A DNA stretch of 64,000 nucleotides from NCBI GenBank assembly GCA_030530205.1, contig JAUMVK010000009.1, positions 1-64,000 of the forward strand, in the 5' to 3' direction. The position numbers and the translations under genes are program-made. Every line of letters begins with the position of its first letter. Position 1 is the first letter of the stretch. The DNA is from RGIG3701 sp030530205 (GTDB lineage: Bacteria > Planctomycetota > Planctomycetia > Pirellulales > Thermoguttaceae). Shown in pieces: positions 1 to 9,800 of this stretch. A model generated the notes under the pieces. It was not told where the DNA came from. It was given only the letters and a program-made list of their open reading frames with translations, and did no database searches.

Positions 1-46
1 GTGGGGGCTTTATGCTTGCACTTAGGTGGGGGCTTTATGCTTGCAC
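1..46. repeat. Two-copy direct repeat at window edge
   Basis: A 21-bp sequence beginning GTGGGGGCTTTATGCTTGCA occurs at 1-21 and again, identically, at 26-46, separated by CTTAG. It lies just upstream of the pseudopilin gene and is cut by the window edge, so more copies may exist to the left. It could be an operator-like tandem site or the end of a longer repeat array. Function unknown. Confidence 0.6.
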
Positions 47-70
47 CTGACCCATCATTCATAATTAATA

Positions 71-1039
71 ATGATGCGTCGCGCTTTCACATTAGTCGAG
101 CTTTTGGTCGTCATCGCCATCATTGGGATGCTGGTCGGCTTGCTGCTTCCGGCCGTCCAGCAGGCTCGAGAGGCCGCGCGGAAAATGCAGTGTTCCAATA
201 ACATGAAGAATATTGGCCTGGCCCTGATGAACCACGAAAGTCTTCAGGGGGCTTTTCCCGCGACGCGCTACGGGATTGACGCGGACATTCCGGCGGAATT
301 GGGGACCAGCGTGAAGTGTGATCAGCGTTACGCCGGAAGCGGATTCCTTGCCGTGGCGCCGTACCTGGAACTGACGAGCGCCTACATCGCGATGAACGAA
401 GGCAAAATCATGCCGTTCCAGGAAGACTCGAGTACGAGCGGCTGGAAAACCTCGCAAATGACCGCGGCGATCGCCATGAGGCCGTCCGTTTTCAAGTGCC
501 CGTCCGAAATTTCTCAGGACCAGACCCAGTCCGACACGGGGCTCGGAAACAGCGCGGCGGTCGGGATCACCTGCGGGACGTGCAGCTACGCGCTGTGCTG
601 CGGGACAAACGGGGTCTCGTACCTGAAAATCAAGGATTACACCTCGGTCAAGCACAAGAACAACGGCGCCTTCATTTACCGCATCAAACGCAAGGCGCAG
701 GAATTCCGCGACGGCCTTTCCAACACTTTCTTCGCCGGTGAGGTTTACGACTCTGATCAGGACTGGTCCCGCTGCTGCTGGGGCTACACGCAGGTTCTGC
801 GCAGTGGGATGCGCGCGTGCGAAAACCCCCTGAACACGAAGCTCGGCCAGGGAATTTCCCATTCCGGCTCGCCCTCCAATACGACCTACAACGGCGCGTT
901 TGGCTCGCTGCACGTCGGCGGCGGGAACTTCGTTTACGGGGACGGCCACGTGACGTTCATCACCAACGGGATCCAGCTCGAAACGTACAAAGCCCTCGCT
1001 ACCCGCTCCGGTAATGAAGTCATTGAGGAATCGCTTTAA
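71..1039 (+). CDS. DUF1559 (SBP_bac_10) type II pseudopilin-like protein
   Basis: The protein has 322 aa. Residues 2-30 form a classic type IV/type II pilin-like N-terminus (RRAFTLVELLVVIAIIGMLV), with a prepilin-peptidase-type site and a hydrophobic helix followed by an alpha-helical stretch. Near residue 281 lies the H-X9-DG signature (HVGGGNFVYGDG), typical of the prepilin-processing-associated DUF1559 family that is greatly expanded in Planctomycetes. It is presumably inserted in the inner membrane and then assembled or exposed in the periplasm; the exact role of the family is not established. Two adjacent ATG codons (71 and 74) could start it, and no strong ribosome binding site is visible. 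It stands alone, with no pilus machinery nearby. Confidence 0.9.
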   Translation: MMRRAFTLVELLVVIAIIGMLVGLLLPAVQQAREAARKMQCSNNMKNIGLALMNHESLQGAFPATRYGIDADIPAELGTSVKCDQRYAGSGFLAVAPYLELTSAYIAMNEGKIMPFQEDSSTSGWKTSQMTAAIAMRPSVFKCPSEISQDQTQSDTGLGNSAAVGITCGTCSYALCCGTNGVSYLKIKDYTSVKHKNNGAFIYRIKRKAQEFRDGLSNTFFAGEVYDSDQDWSRCCWGYTQVLRSGMRACENPLNTKLGQGISHSGSPSNTTYNGAFGSLHVGGGNFVYGDGHVTFITNGIQLETYKALATRSGNEVIEESL

Positions 1040-1134
1040 AACGCGAAGCCTGAACTTGGGAGTCTTTCTGGATTTCATTTTCCCCGAGGCGCGGCTCCAC
1101 CCATCATCCAACCCCTCTTTAGAAAGGTTTCACC

Positions 1135-2343
1135 ATGAAAAAATTCGTGATTTTTGCTTTGCTTTTGACTCTCTGTTCCTTCGTTCGGGCGGAGGAGCCA
1201 ATTACAATCGACTGCAATTTCCCCGGCGGAAACATCCTGGTCGATTCCATCAAAGACGGCGTGGCGCGCGTGCGGCCGGACCTTCGCGATACGACGAGCG
1301 AGTGGTTCTACTACGCTTTCCGGGTCCGGAACGCGCAGGGGCAGAAGATCCGCTTCGACTTTCAGGGACCAAACCGGGTCGGTTCGCGCGGCCCGGCCGT
1401 AAGCACGGACGGAGGAAAAACCTGGTTCTACACGAGCAAAACTCCCAACCACAGCGACCGGGAATTCACCTACGAGTTCGGCCCGGAAGAAAAGTCGGTC
1501 CTGTTCGCGCTCGCCCCCCTTTACACCCAGAAAAACTGGGAGGAATTTCGGGAAAAGATCAAGGACCACCCGGGCCTGAACTTCACGACGCTCTGCAAAA
1601 GCCGCAAGGGGCGTGACGTCGAGCTGCTGCGCATTGGCGAGGGGAATCCGGACGCCAAATTCGCGCTGGTCCTGACCTGCCGGCACCACTGCTGCGAGAT
1701 GACCGCGAGCTGGGCCGTGGAGGGGATGATCACGGAGACGCTTTCCGGTTCCGAGGCTGGAAACTGGCTTCTGGCTAACGCGGAAATTTTTGTCGTCCCG
1801 TTCATCGACAAAGACGGCGTGGAAGACGGCGACCAGGGCAAGAACCGCGCCCCGCACGACCACAACCGCGACTATAACCATCGGCTGTACCCGGAGATCC
1901 GAAGTCTTGAAGACCAGATCCAGGCCAATTTCAGTGACAAAAAACTGGTCTTCTTCGATAATCACTGCCCGTGGATCCGTTCCGGGATGAACGAATATTT
2001 TTACTCACCGATGGGGCCGAACGAGAAAATGACCGCCGCCTGTGACGAGTACTTCAAAATCTTCGAGAAGTACCAGAAATCCGGCCAGATCCCCTACAAG
2101 GTCGAGAACAATCTGCCGTTTGGCAAAGACTGGAACACCGAGAAGAACTACTTCAAGTACGAGAACGGGATTTTGACCACCGGCTCCAAAATGTGGGCGG
2201 GCAAGCTCCCGAATACCATCCTGGCCGGGACGATCGAGCTGCCCTACTCCAACGCCTCGAACGTCGAGGTCACGCCGGACAATGCGCGGGAACTCGGCCG
2301 CAACATGCTCAAGGCGTTCGTGGAGTTCATGCAGAAGCATTAA
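1135..2343 (+). CDS. Secreted M14-like zinc carboxypeptidase
   Basis: This is a 402-aa protein with a Sec signal peptide (residues 1-19, ending VRA). An N-terminal beta-rich region of about 130 residues resembles the domain that precedes the catalytic domain in cytosolic-carboxypeptidase-type M14 enzymes. Zinc ligands can be proposed as H185-x-x-E188 in TCRHHCCEM and H277 in FFDNHCP, with NRDYNHR near 244-250 supplying substrate-binding Arg/Asn and E368 in GTIELPYSN as the catalytic glutamate. It probably trims peptides or peptidoglycan fragments outside the cytoplasm; the substrate is unknown. Start: the ATG at 1135 follows AGAAAGG at good spacing. The gene ends at a clear hairpin terminator and converges with the next gene. 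Confidence 0.85.
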   Translation: MKKFVIFALLLTLCSFVRAEEPITIDCNFPGGNILVDSIKDGVARVRPDLRDTTSEWFYYAFRVRNAQGQKIRFDFQGPNRVGSRGPAVSTDGGKTWFYTSKTPNHSDREFTYEFGPEEKSVLFALAPLYTQKNWEEFREKIKDHPGLNFTTLCKSRKGRDVELLRIGEGNPDAKFALVLTCRHHCCEMTASWAVEGMITETLSGSEAGNWLLANAEIFVVPFIDKDGVEDGDQGKNRAPHDHNRDYNHRLYPEIRSLEDQIQANFSDKKLVFFDNHCPWIRSGMNEYFYSPMGPNEKMTAACDEYFKIFEKYQKSGQIPYKVENNLPFGKDWNTEKNYFKYENGILTTGSKMWAGKLPNTILAGTIELPYSNASNVEVTPDNARELGRNMLKAFVEFMQKH

Positions 2344-2374
2344 AAGCTTTCAGAAGAAAAGCCGAACTTGATTG

Positions 2375-2420
2375 GCGATGGGGCCCCTTTTGCGGGAAAC
2401 GGAGTCCCATCGCTTTTTTT
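2375..2420 (+). terminator. Rho-independent terminator
   Basis: The arms GCGATGGG (2375-2382) and CCCATCGC (2406-2413) form an 8-bp perfect stem followed directly by seven T (2414-2420). It sits 32 bp after the carboxypeptidase stop codon and just before the 3' end of the convergent gene. Confidence 0.85.
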
Positions 2421-2434
2421 CTGCCTTCCGATGC

Positions 2435-3646
2435 TCACTTTTCCAGCGACTTGAGCGGGAACCGCGTCACGCCGCAGTTGCGCAGTTTGTGGTTTCCCGT
2501 GTAAGAAACGTACACAAATCCGTCGTGTTCCAGAACGGTCGGGTAGTGTGAAGCGCCCTGCTCCGTCGAGCCGGTTCGGTCGCTCACCTTCCAGATGGTC
2601 GAAAAGGCCGTTTCTCCCGGTTTCGCCACGGCCATGACTAGCGTTCCGCGGCCCATGCCGATCCCTTGGGTCGTCGGGTTTCCGTCCGAGTCGGTCTTGT
2701 AATCGATCTTTCCGTCCGCGGTCCTCTTGAAGCCCGGCAGATTGTACACGATGTAGCGGTACCCGTTCGAGAACGTCCCGGCGGCGAACTTGGAATTGCT
2801 GGCGGCAAAGACGCGGTTTTCGATTTTGCGCCATGTCTCGCCATAGTCTCGGCTTTCGTAGAAATTCGGGAACGGCGTGTTTTCCCGCCGCGTGACGGCC
2901 AGCAGCTTCGGCCCGTTCGCGAGGACCGCCGTCTCGGCGAAAACGTTCACGTAATCTTCCGGGTCGAGCCGAACCATCTGCCACGGCTTTTCGATCTCTT
3001 TTCCCTGCGAAATGACCACGACCGGCGTCGTGCCGTTAATATTGCGCGATGGGGGCATCAGGCTCCCGGACATGCAATAGTTTCCGTTCTCCATGAGGAT
3101 CGGCGGCTGCATCGAGAGGAACTTTTCCGCGATCGGGCCGAGAATCTCCCACGTTTTTGTTTCGGGTTTCCAGACCTGCAGGAGGCACTCGGTCGGTTTT
3201 TCCGCCCCGAATTCCTGATTGGTGAAGCAGTAGAGTTTAGCATCGAGCGTGAGGAATTGCAGCCCGACGTACATCCAGCCGTCGTCGTTTCCGCGGTCCT
3301 GAACGGTTTCCAGGCCGGACCAGTGGAAGAAATCTTTTGAGCGGCGGGCCCGCTGAATGGTTTTGCCGGTAAGCTCGGTCCGGGGATTATTGTACCACCC
3401 GACGATCAGCTCGCCGTCCAGCTGCCCAATGGAGGTTTCATGGAGAAAGCCGTATTCCGGGTCGGTGTCGCAGTCCTGCACGATGACGTGCTGCGCGCCG
3501 TGCGGGAAAACGATCTCAGAGACCGTCGGGTACGGTACGCCATCCGCCCACGGTTTGAGGAAAGGCTCATTTTCGTCGGCTTTTACAGTACCGGCCACAG
3601 CAAGGAACAAGGAACACAAAACCAAGAGAAAAAGGAAACGTTTCAT
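2435..3646 (-). CDS. Secreted BNR/sialidase-fold protein
   Basis: This is a 403-aa protein with a signal peptide (MKRFLFLLVLCSLFLAVAGTVKA). The rest looks like a six-bladed sialidase-type propeller, with an Asp-box-like SRDYGETW and repeated strand patterns (ELIVGWYNNPRTELTG, GASHYPTVLEHDGFVYVSYTGN). An upstream in-frame start at 3745 exists, but 3646 is preferred because GGAG lies 7 bp before the ATG and the signal peptide starts there. Catalytic sialidase residues cannot be confirmed, so it may be an exo-glycosidase or only share the fold. It has its own strong promoter and diverges from the autotransporter gene. Confidence 0.75.
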   Translation of the reverse strand: MKRFLFLLVLCSLFLAVAGTVKADENEPFLKPWADGVPYPTVSEIVFPHGAQHVIVQDCDTDPEYGFLHETSIGQLDGELIVGWYNNPRTELTGKTIQRARRSKDFFHWSGLETVQDRGNDDGWMYVGLQFLTLDAKLYCFTNQEFGAEKPTECLLQVWKPETKTWEILGPIAEKFLSMQPPILMENGNYCMSGSLMPPSRNINGTTPVVVISQGKEIEKPWQMVRLDPEDYVNVFAETAVLANGPKLLAVTRRENTPFPNFYESRDYGETWRKIENRVFAASNSKFAAGTFSNGYRYIVYNLPGFKRTADGKIDYKTDSDGNPTTQGIGMGRGTLVMAVAKPGETAFSTIWKVSDRTGSTEQGASHYPTVLEHDGFVYVSYTGNHKLRNCGVTRFPLKSLEK

Positions 3647-3707
3647 GGGGATTCTCCAGGTCAGGAGGGAATGAAAGAGCAAGAGCCCGAATAAAAACCA
3701 TTCTTTT

Positions 3708-3735
3708 ATTATACACTGTGGACCAGGAAAGTCAA
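3708..3735 (-). promoter_or_regulatory. Sigma-70-type promoter for the BNR gene
   Basis: On the minus strand, -35 TTGACT (3730-3735) and -10 TATAAT (3708-3713) are separated by 16 bp, about 62 bp upstream of the ATG at 3646. The match to consensus is nearly perfect. Confidence 0.7.
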
Positions 3736-3811
3736 TGACGTACAATCATTAAAAGTGGCAAATTTGTTAATTTCATCATTTTTTGCAAATTCTTTTTGTT
3801 TTCGCCACTCT

Positions 3812-3839
3812 TTTCGACCGATAAAAATGACGGGATAAT
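3812..3839 (+). promoter_or_regulatory. Possible promoter for the autotransporter gene
   Basis: GATAAT (3834-3839) is a reasonable -10 box, and TTTCGA (3812-3817) is a weak -35 at 16 bp. The AT-rich 3720-3888 region between the divergent genes holds no other gene. Confidence 0.35.
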
Positions 3840-3888
3840 AGTAGAACTATGCATATATTGTATAGCCAAACCACGAAAGGACGCAAGG

Positions 3889-6800
3889 ATGCGGAATTAC
3901 GTAAGAGGATTTGCCGGGATCACCTGTCTGATGTTCATGCTCATGATGAACCTGGTTTCTGTTTGTTCGGCCGACATTATCGCGACGAACGGGAAATACT
4001 ATGTTTATGAATACGACTCGGGAGATCGGGCCGTTTTTTATCAGTCGGGCAGCGAACAGGATCCCTCGACGGACGAGGTTTTGCACAACAAGAACTCCTA
4101 CGGGATGCTCAAGGACAAAGATGGCAAGGTCCTGATGTTTGAGGTTGAAATCACCCATGGCGGAAGCACCTACAAAATGCCCAGCCCGGTCTATGAAACC
4201 GGCAAGTTTGCCAATCAAAAAACGGATGGCGAAGGCTATTGGCTCGATCAGATCAGCAATTTTGTCATGGACGCGTCAACAAACCAGAGACTGATCGATC
4301 CGAACGACCCGCTGGTCTTTTATTACTGCAATGAGCAGCCCTCCTCGAAGCTGGATGCGAATGGGAACCGGATCATATACGATATCCAGGGCAATGAAGT
4401 CGCAACGATCCCCGCTTCGGATCTTCAACCGTATGTTCCTACAGACCCGACCGATCTGCATTTCCATGACGCATACATGAAACCAGTCTGGAATGACCCG
4501 ATCGATCCGACGGCCGATGGTCAACACAAGTCAGGGGTCATTAAATTGAATGGCGGGACCGATACCGCGGGCTGGAACGGTTCCTCCTTACATTATTATT
4601 TCGTGGATACTTCGGAACAGAGCGCATTCACTAAAAACCACCTTGTAGCCGCCTCGACCATTGCCTCAACACAGGCTGCGGCGACCATCGCGGCGCAGGC
4701 TTTGAATATTCCTTTCCCGAACGGAACCGCAGCGGCGGTCGCAGCGGCATTAGCCGTTGGATCAACCGCCAACGCCCTGAACCTCATCACTCAGGCGGCA
4801 GGCGTTGATACATACACTGCCCATTATGTAGGAGCGATCAGTTACAACGGCGACTTCATCGTTACGGGCGGAGGTACTCTGGCGGGTACATATCAGAACC
4901 TGAATACCATGTCGCTCGACGCGAATGACTATACGATTTCCAAGCAGGTTTTCACGACGGACCTTCTCGAAGCGCAGGGAAATCTTACTGTGACCGAGAA
5001 CGGGAATATTTTCGCCGTGAACAATATCAGCGTGAGCCAGAACCTCACCAACGCCGGCAAAATCGAAGGGGTCGATTCTTTCACGGTCACTGGAGACCTC
5101 ACCAATACCGGCACCATATCGAACGTCAATCACCTGACTGCCGCTTCGGTGACCAACTCCAATTTTTTGACGGTGAATCAGATAAACCTCACCGGCGCTC
5201 TTACGAACTCCGGAACCACCAAGGTTTATGGCTCGATGACCTCCACCTCGGTTCAAAACACCGGGTCGCTCATTACCAAGGGCTCCGTGGAAACCGGCGA
5301 GTTCACCTCCAACGGGAGCGGTGATTCCTGCGTCGTTTTCATCGGTGATAATCTGATCGCGGGCGCCGTCGAAAATAACAGTGGAATGACGGTCCACGGT
5401 CAAATGACGGCTACGAATTTGAGCAATACCGGCACGATGAATCTTTCCGACGTGACCTTGACGAGTAACCTGGTCAACAACGGCGTCATTTATTCCTCCG
5501 GTTACTTCAGATCGACCGAAGGAGCCATCAGCAACACGGGTTCCCTGATCACGATCAAAGGGATCGAGGCCGCCGGAGACCTGACCTCTACCGGCTCGGG
5601 TGATTCCTGCCTCATTTACACGCAGGGGATGGTCAAAGCCGCCAACATTCAGGTCAGCGGCGGAAAGTTTTATGCCGCCACGGGAGTGGAAACCGGCAAT
5701 CTGAACATCGACGGCAGTGACGTCGTGTTCGTGGTGAACAGTAACGTGATGGCGACCGACATCACAAACGACGGTTCCGTTTTCATTAAAGGCGTGACGG
5801 AAGCCAACTCGATCACCACCACCAATTCCTGGGTCAGTCACGACTCGATCATCACAGCGGGAAACATTACGGCCTCAGGCACTTTCGCCGTTACGGGTGA
5901 CATTACAGCGGGCGGCGAGTTCCAGAATAACGGCACCGCGTCCGTCACGGGAAACCTTCAGGCCCTTTCCGCGAATAACTCCGGCACGTTTGAATCGCTC
6001 GGAAACGTGAAACTCACGAACGACCTGGAAAACACGGGAACCTTCACCGCGCTGGGTACTCTGACGGCGGTGAACGTGAACGTTTCCGGCTCCGATGCCG
6101 CGCTCAACATCAAAGGGAACGTGGCCCTGACCGGTGACCTGAAGAACGAAGGAACGACGAACATTCTGAGCAATCTGACGGCCCAGAACGTCACGAACAG
6201 CGAAAACGCCAAAATGACAGTCGGCGGAAACGCGGAACTTTCCGGCAATCTGGAAGCCAACGGCGAAACGGCCATCGTGGGAAACGTGAAGGCCAACACC
6301 GCGAAAATCGCTGAAACCGGGACCCTAGCGGTCGGTGGAAACGCGGAACTCACCGGCGATCTGGAAGCGAACGGCGAAACGGCCATCGTGGGAAACGTGA
6401 AGGCCAAAGACGCAAAAGTCGCTGAAACCGGGAAACTCGCGGTCGGCGGAAACGCGGAACTCACCGGCGATCTGAAAGCCGACGGCGAAACGGCCATCGT
6501 GGGGAATGTGAAGGCGAACACCGCGAAAATCGCTGAAACCGGGACCCTAGCGGTCGGCGGAAATGCGGAACTCTCCGGCGATCTGGAAGCCGACGGCGAA
6601 ACGGCCATCGGTGGAAATGTCAAGGCGAACTCTGCGAAAATCAGCGAAACCGGTAAACTCGCCGTTGGCGGAAATGCCGAACTTTCCAGCACCCTGGAAA
6701 CCAGCGGTGAAGCCATCGTTTCCGGAAACGTGAAGGCCGGCCGCACGACGGTCAGTGAAAACGGGGCCTTGGCAGTCGGAGGAAACTCCGAAGTGAACGG

Positions 6801-9800
6801 CCTGGAAAATGCCGGGGCCGTGACGCTCGTGGGAGACGCCAATATTACGGCCGATTTGCAGAACACCGGAACCTTCAACTTCGGGAGCCAGGTCACGGTC
6901 ACGGACGACCTGACCAACTCCGGCACGATGGAAGCCCTCGCCGTCTCGTCGGGGATCAAGGCGAAAAGCAATCTCGTGAACTCGGGGTCGATTCTTGACG
7001 CCCGCTTCATCGAAGTGGATCAGGATGTGACCAACGCTCAGGGCGCTTTGATTTACGGCAAAGGTTTCGCCTCGTCCTTCCTCGCGTTCGGAGCCGTTGA
7101 AAACCAGGGCGAGATCAAAAATTTCGAATCGGTTTCGGTCGGTAGTCTGACCAACATCGGCCAGCTCGAAACGACCACGTTCCTTTCGGAAGGCCCGGTC
7201 ACGAACTCCGGCACGATGCTCGGCACGGGTGAAGGCTCACTCTTCAAGTTCATGAGCAGTCTGGAAAATGCCGGGGAGATCGGCGGCGTTGAGAAATTCA
7301 TCGTGAAAGAAGACCTGACCAACTCCGGGACCCTCGAAAGCACCGGCAAAGATTCCAAACTCTCGGTTGGCGGAGACCTGAACAACGAGTCCACCATTTA
7401 CAACTTTGAGAGTGCGGACGTGACCGGCAAAGCCACCAACTCGGCCGACGGGACGATCATCGCTTCCGGGGCCGGCTCGAACTACACGTTCGGGGAACTC
7501 GAAAATGCCGGGACGGTTGGAGGCGTTGAAAAGCTGGCCGTGGATGAAAACCTGACCAACTCAGGGACCCTTGCAAGCACCGGTAAAAATTCCAGCCTTT
7601 CGGTCCGTAACGAGCTGAGAAACCAGGGGAATGGTCAGATCTCCAACTTTGAGAACGCGGACGTGACCGGCAAAGTCACCAACGAAGCGGATGCGACGAT
7701 CACCGCTTCCGGCGCCGGCTCGAAATATACGTTCGGAGAACTCGAAAATGCCGGGACCATTCAAAACCTCGAGGCTCTCGATGTGGCGGGAACGGCCAAC
7801 GTTTCCGGCTCCATCCTGGGGACCGGGACCCCGACCGCCAGCCTGAAAACCGGGGAACTCACCGGCGACGGCGGGGCCTTCAGCGGCACGATTGCGGGCT
7901 TCGGAACCGTCACAAACGACGCGGACCTCATCAACGCCGGCCTGATCCAGGGAACCGGGGCCAACTCGGTTTTGAACCAGAACGGCAAGCTCACGAACCA
8001 GAGCGAACTTTCCAACTTCCAGACGGTCAACGTGGCGGGTGAACTTCAAAACGAAAACCTCATTTCGGGCACGGAGACCAACTCCACCCTGACCGCGAAC
8101 GGGATCCAGAACTCGGCCGACAGCACGATCCAGGCGTTCAATTCCATAGCCTCCAACGGCGACGTTCAGAACGAAGGCCAGATTCTCGGGAACCCGGCCG
8201 GCACGCACTTCCAGGTGACCGGAGACATGACGAACGCGGAAAGCGGCCTGGTCGCCGACGTGACCAAAACGACGGTCAGCGGGAGCTTCACCAACGCCGG
8301 TACGCTCACGGGCTTCAAGGACATCATCGTGGACGAGGACTTCACGAACGAATCGACCGGTACGATCAACGTCCAGGTTTACGATGGCAAAACGAGCAAA
8401 ATCTCCGTCAATGGCGCAGCGACACTGAACGGCGGAACGATCAATTTCTACGGTGAACGTCTGGAAGTCGGCAAAGACTACGCGTTCCTGCTCGTGGAAG
8501 GGTCGGAAGCCGGCGCCCTGAATCACGATCCTACGTGGAGTGAGCCTCAGGAACAGACGCACGGTCTGACCGTGAACAGTCCGCTGACCATCACCTCCAC
8601 GAATTCGCCCTACGGAGAAAACTCCTCGATCACCTCCCCGACCATTTCCTCGGCGATCCCGAAACTCTTCCACGCGGAAGGTTTCTACAATCAGAACGAG
8701 TACTGGGTCTCCCTGCGCCGCGATTACACGTACGGCGATTTGGAAGGCGCATCAGAAGATCAGCAGGCGATCGGCAAGTACGTTGACCGAATTGCCTACT
8801 CCATCAACACGACGAACGACTCCTACGACGAAGGTGACCTCTTCAAAGTACTGGAAGCGCTGGACGATTCGCGCGAAGCGGGCGGCGATTCCCTCGGAAA
8901 CCTCGACCAGCTTTCCGGAGCGATTTACTCGAATCAGGGGTTGCTCGGTATGCAGAACACGTGGTTTGCGCACCAGAATCTCGCCAACTTCATTCGTCCG
9001 CTCGATTGCGTGTACGATATTTATGACACTTCAGAAGAACGCGGAAAGAATCTGTGGGGCGGATTTGTTGGTAACACTGGAAAATTTGAATCCGATGGAA
9101 ATGGTCAGGCGCATACCTACGACTCGGCTGGTGTGATCGTCGGTTATGACTACATCTACGAGTTCAATGTTCGTGCCGGAGCGTATTTCCAATACCAGAA
9201 TGTCAGGGTTTCGGAAAAAGATATCCCTGCCAGCGCGAAAACGGACTATTATGACTTGGGTTTGTACGGTTTGTTCCACAACGAGTACGGCTACATTATG
9301 GCGAGCGGAAACATTTCGTATGGTAACTACCAGTCCTCACGTTATGTTGCCTTTGGAGGTGAACACGCCCAAGTCGCCCGTCAGCATGAAGGTGAACGCG
9401 GCAGCTTCCAGCAGTCCATGCGCCTTGAAACCGCAGCGACTTTGAGCTTCGCTCAAGACCGGCTCCTTTTGCGTCCGTTCCTCGGTTTGACTTATATCCA
9501 CATGGATTTGGATGATATGATCGAGTCCGGAGGGGACGAATATGTAACGGCCCTGCGTTCCTCGGGAGGTGACCTGAGCTCCTTGCGTCCTGAAATTGGC
9601 GCCCGTCTGAGTTGCTGCCACAGAACCGAAAGAGCGGTCTTCGGATTTAATTTCCGTGGTTCATGGGTCCACGAATTCTGCGACACGCAGACGACGATCG
9701 AAAACCGGTTCAGCAATCCGAACTACGCAGCGTCTGCCCTTCCTGGTCAGACAGCCTACAATAATCCGTCCGATAACGCGTTCAATGATGAGGCGGCGAG

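Noticed and set aside
6226..6780. Regularly spaced repeats as a CRISPR array
   Set aside because: The period is 111 bp, the whole unit is repeated without unique spacers, and it is in frame within a coding gene.
5958..8673. Long minus-strand ORFs across the autotransporter (350 and 370 codons)
   Set aside because: They mirror the low-complexity repeats of the plus-strand gene and show no domain, start site or promoter of their own.
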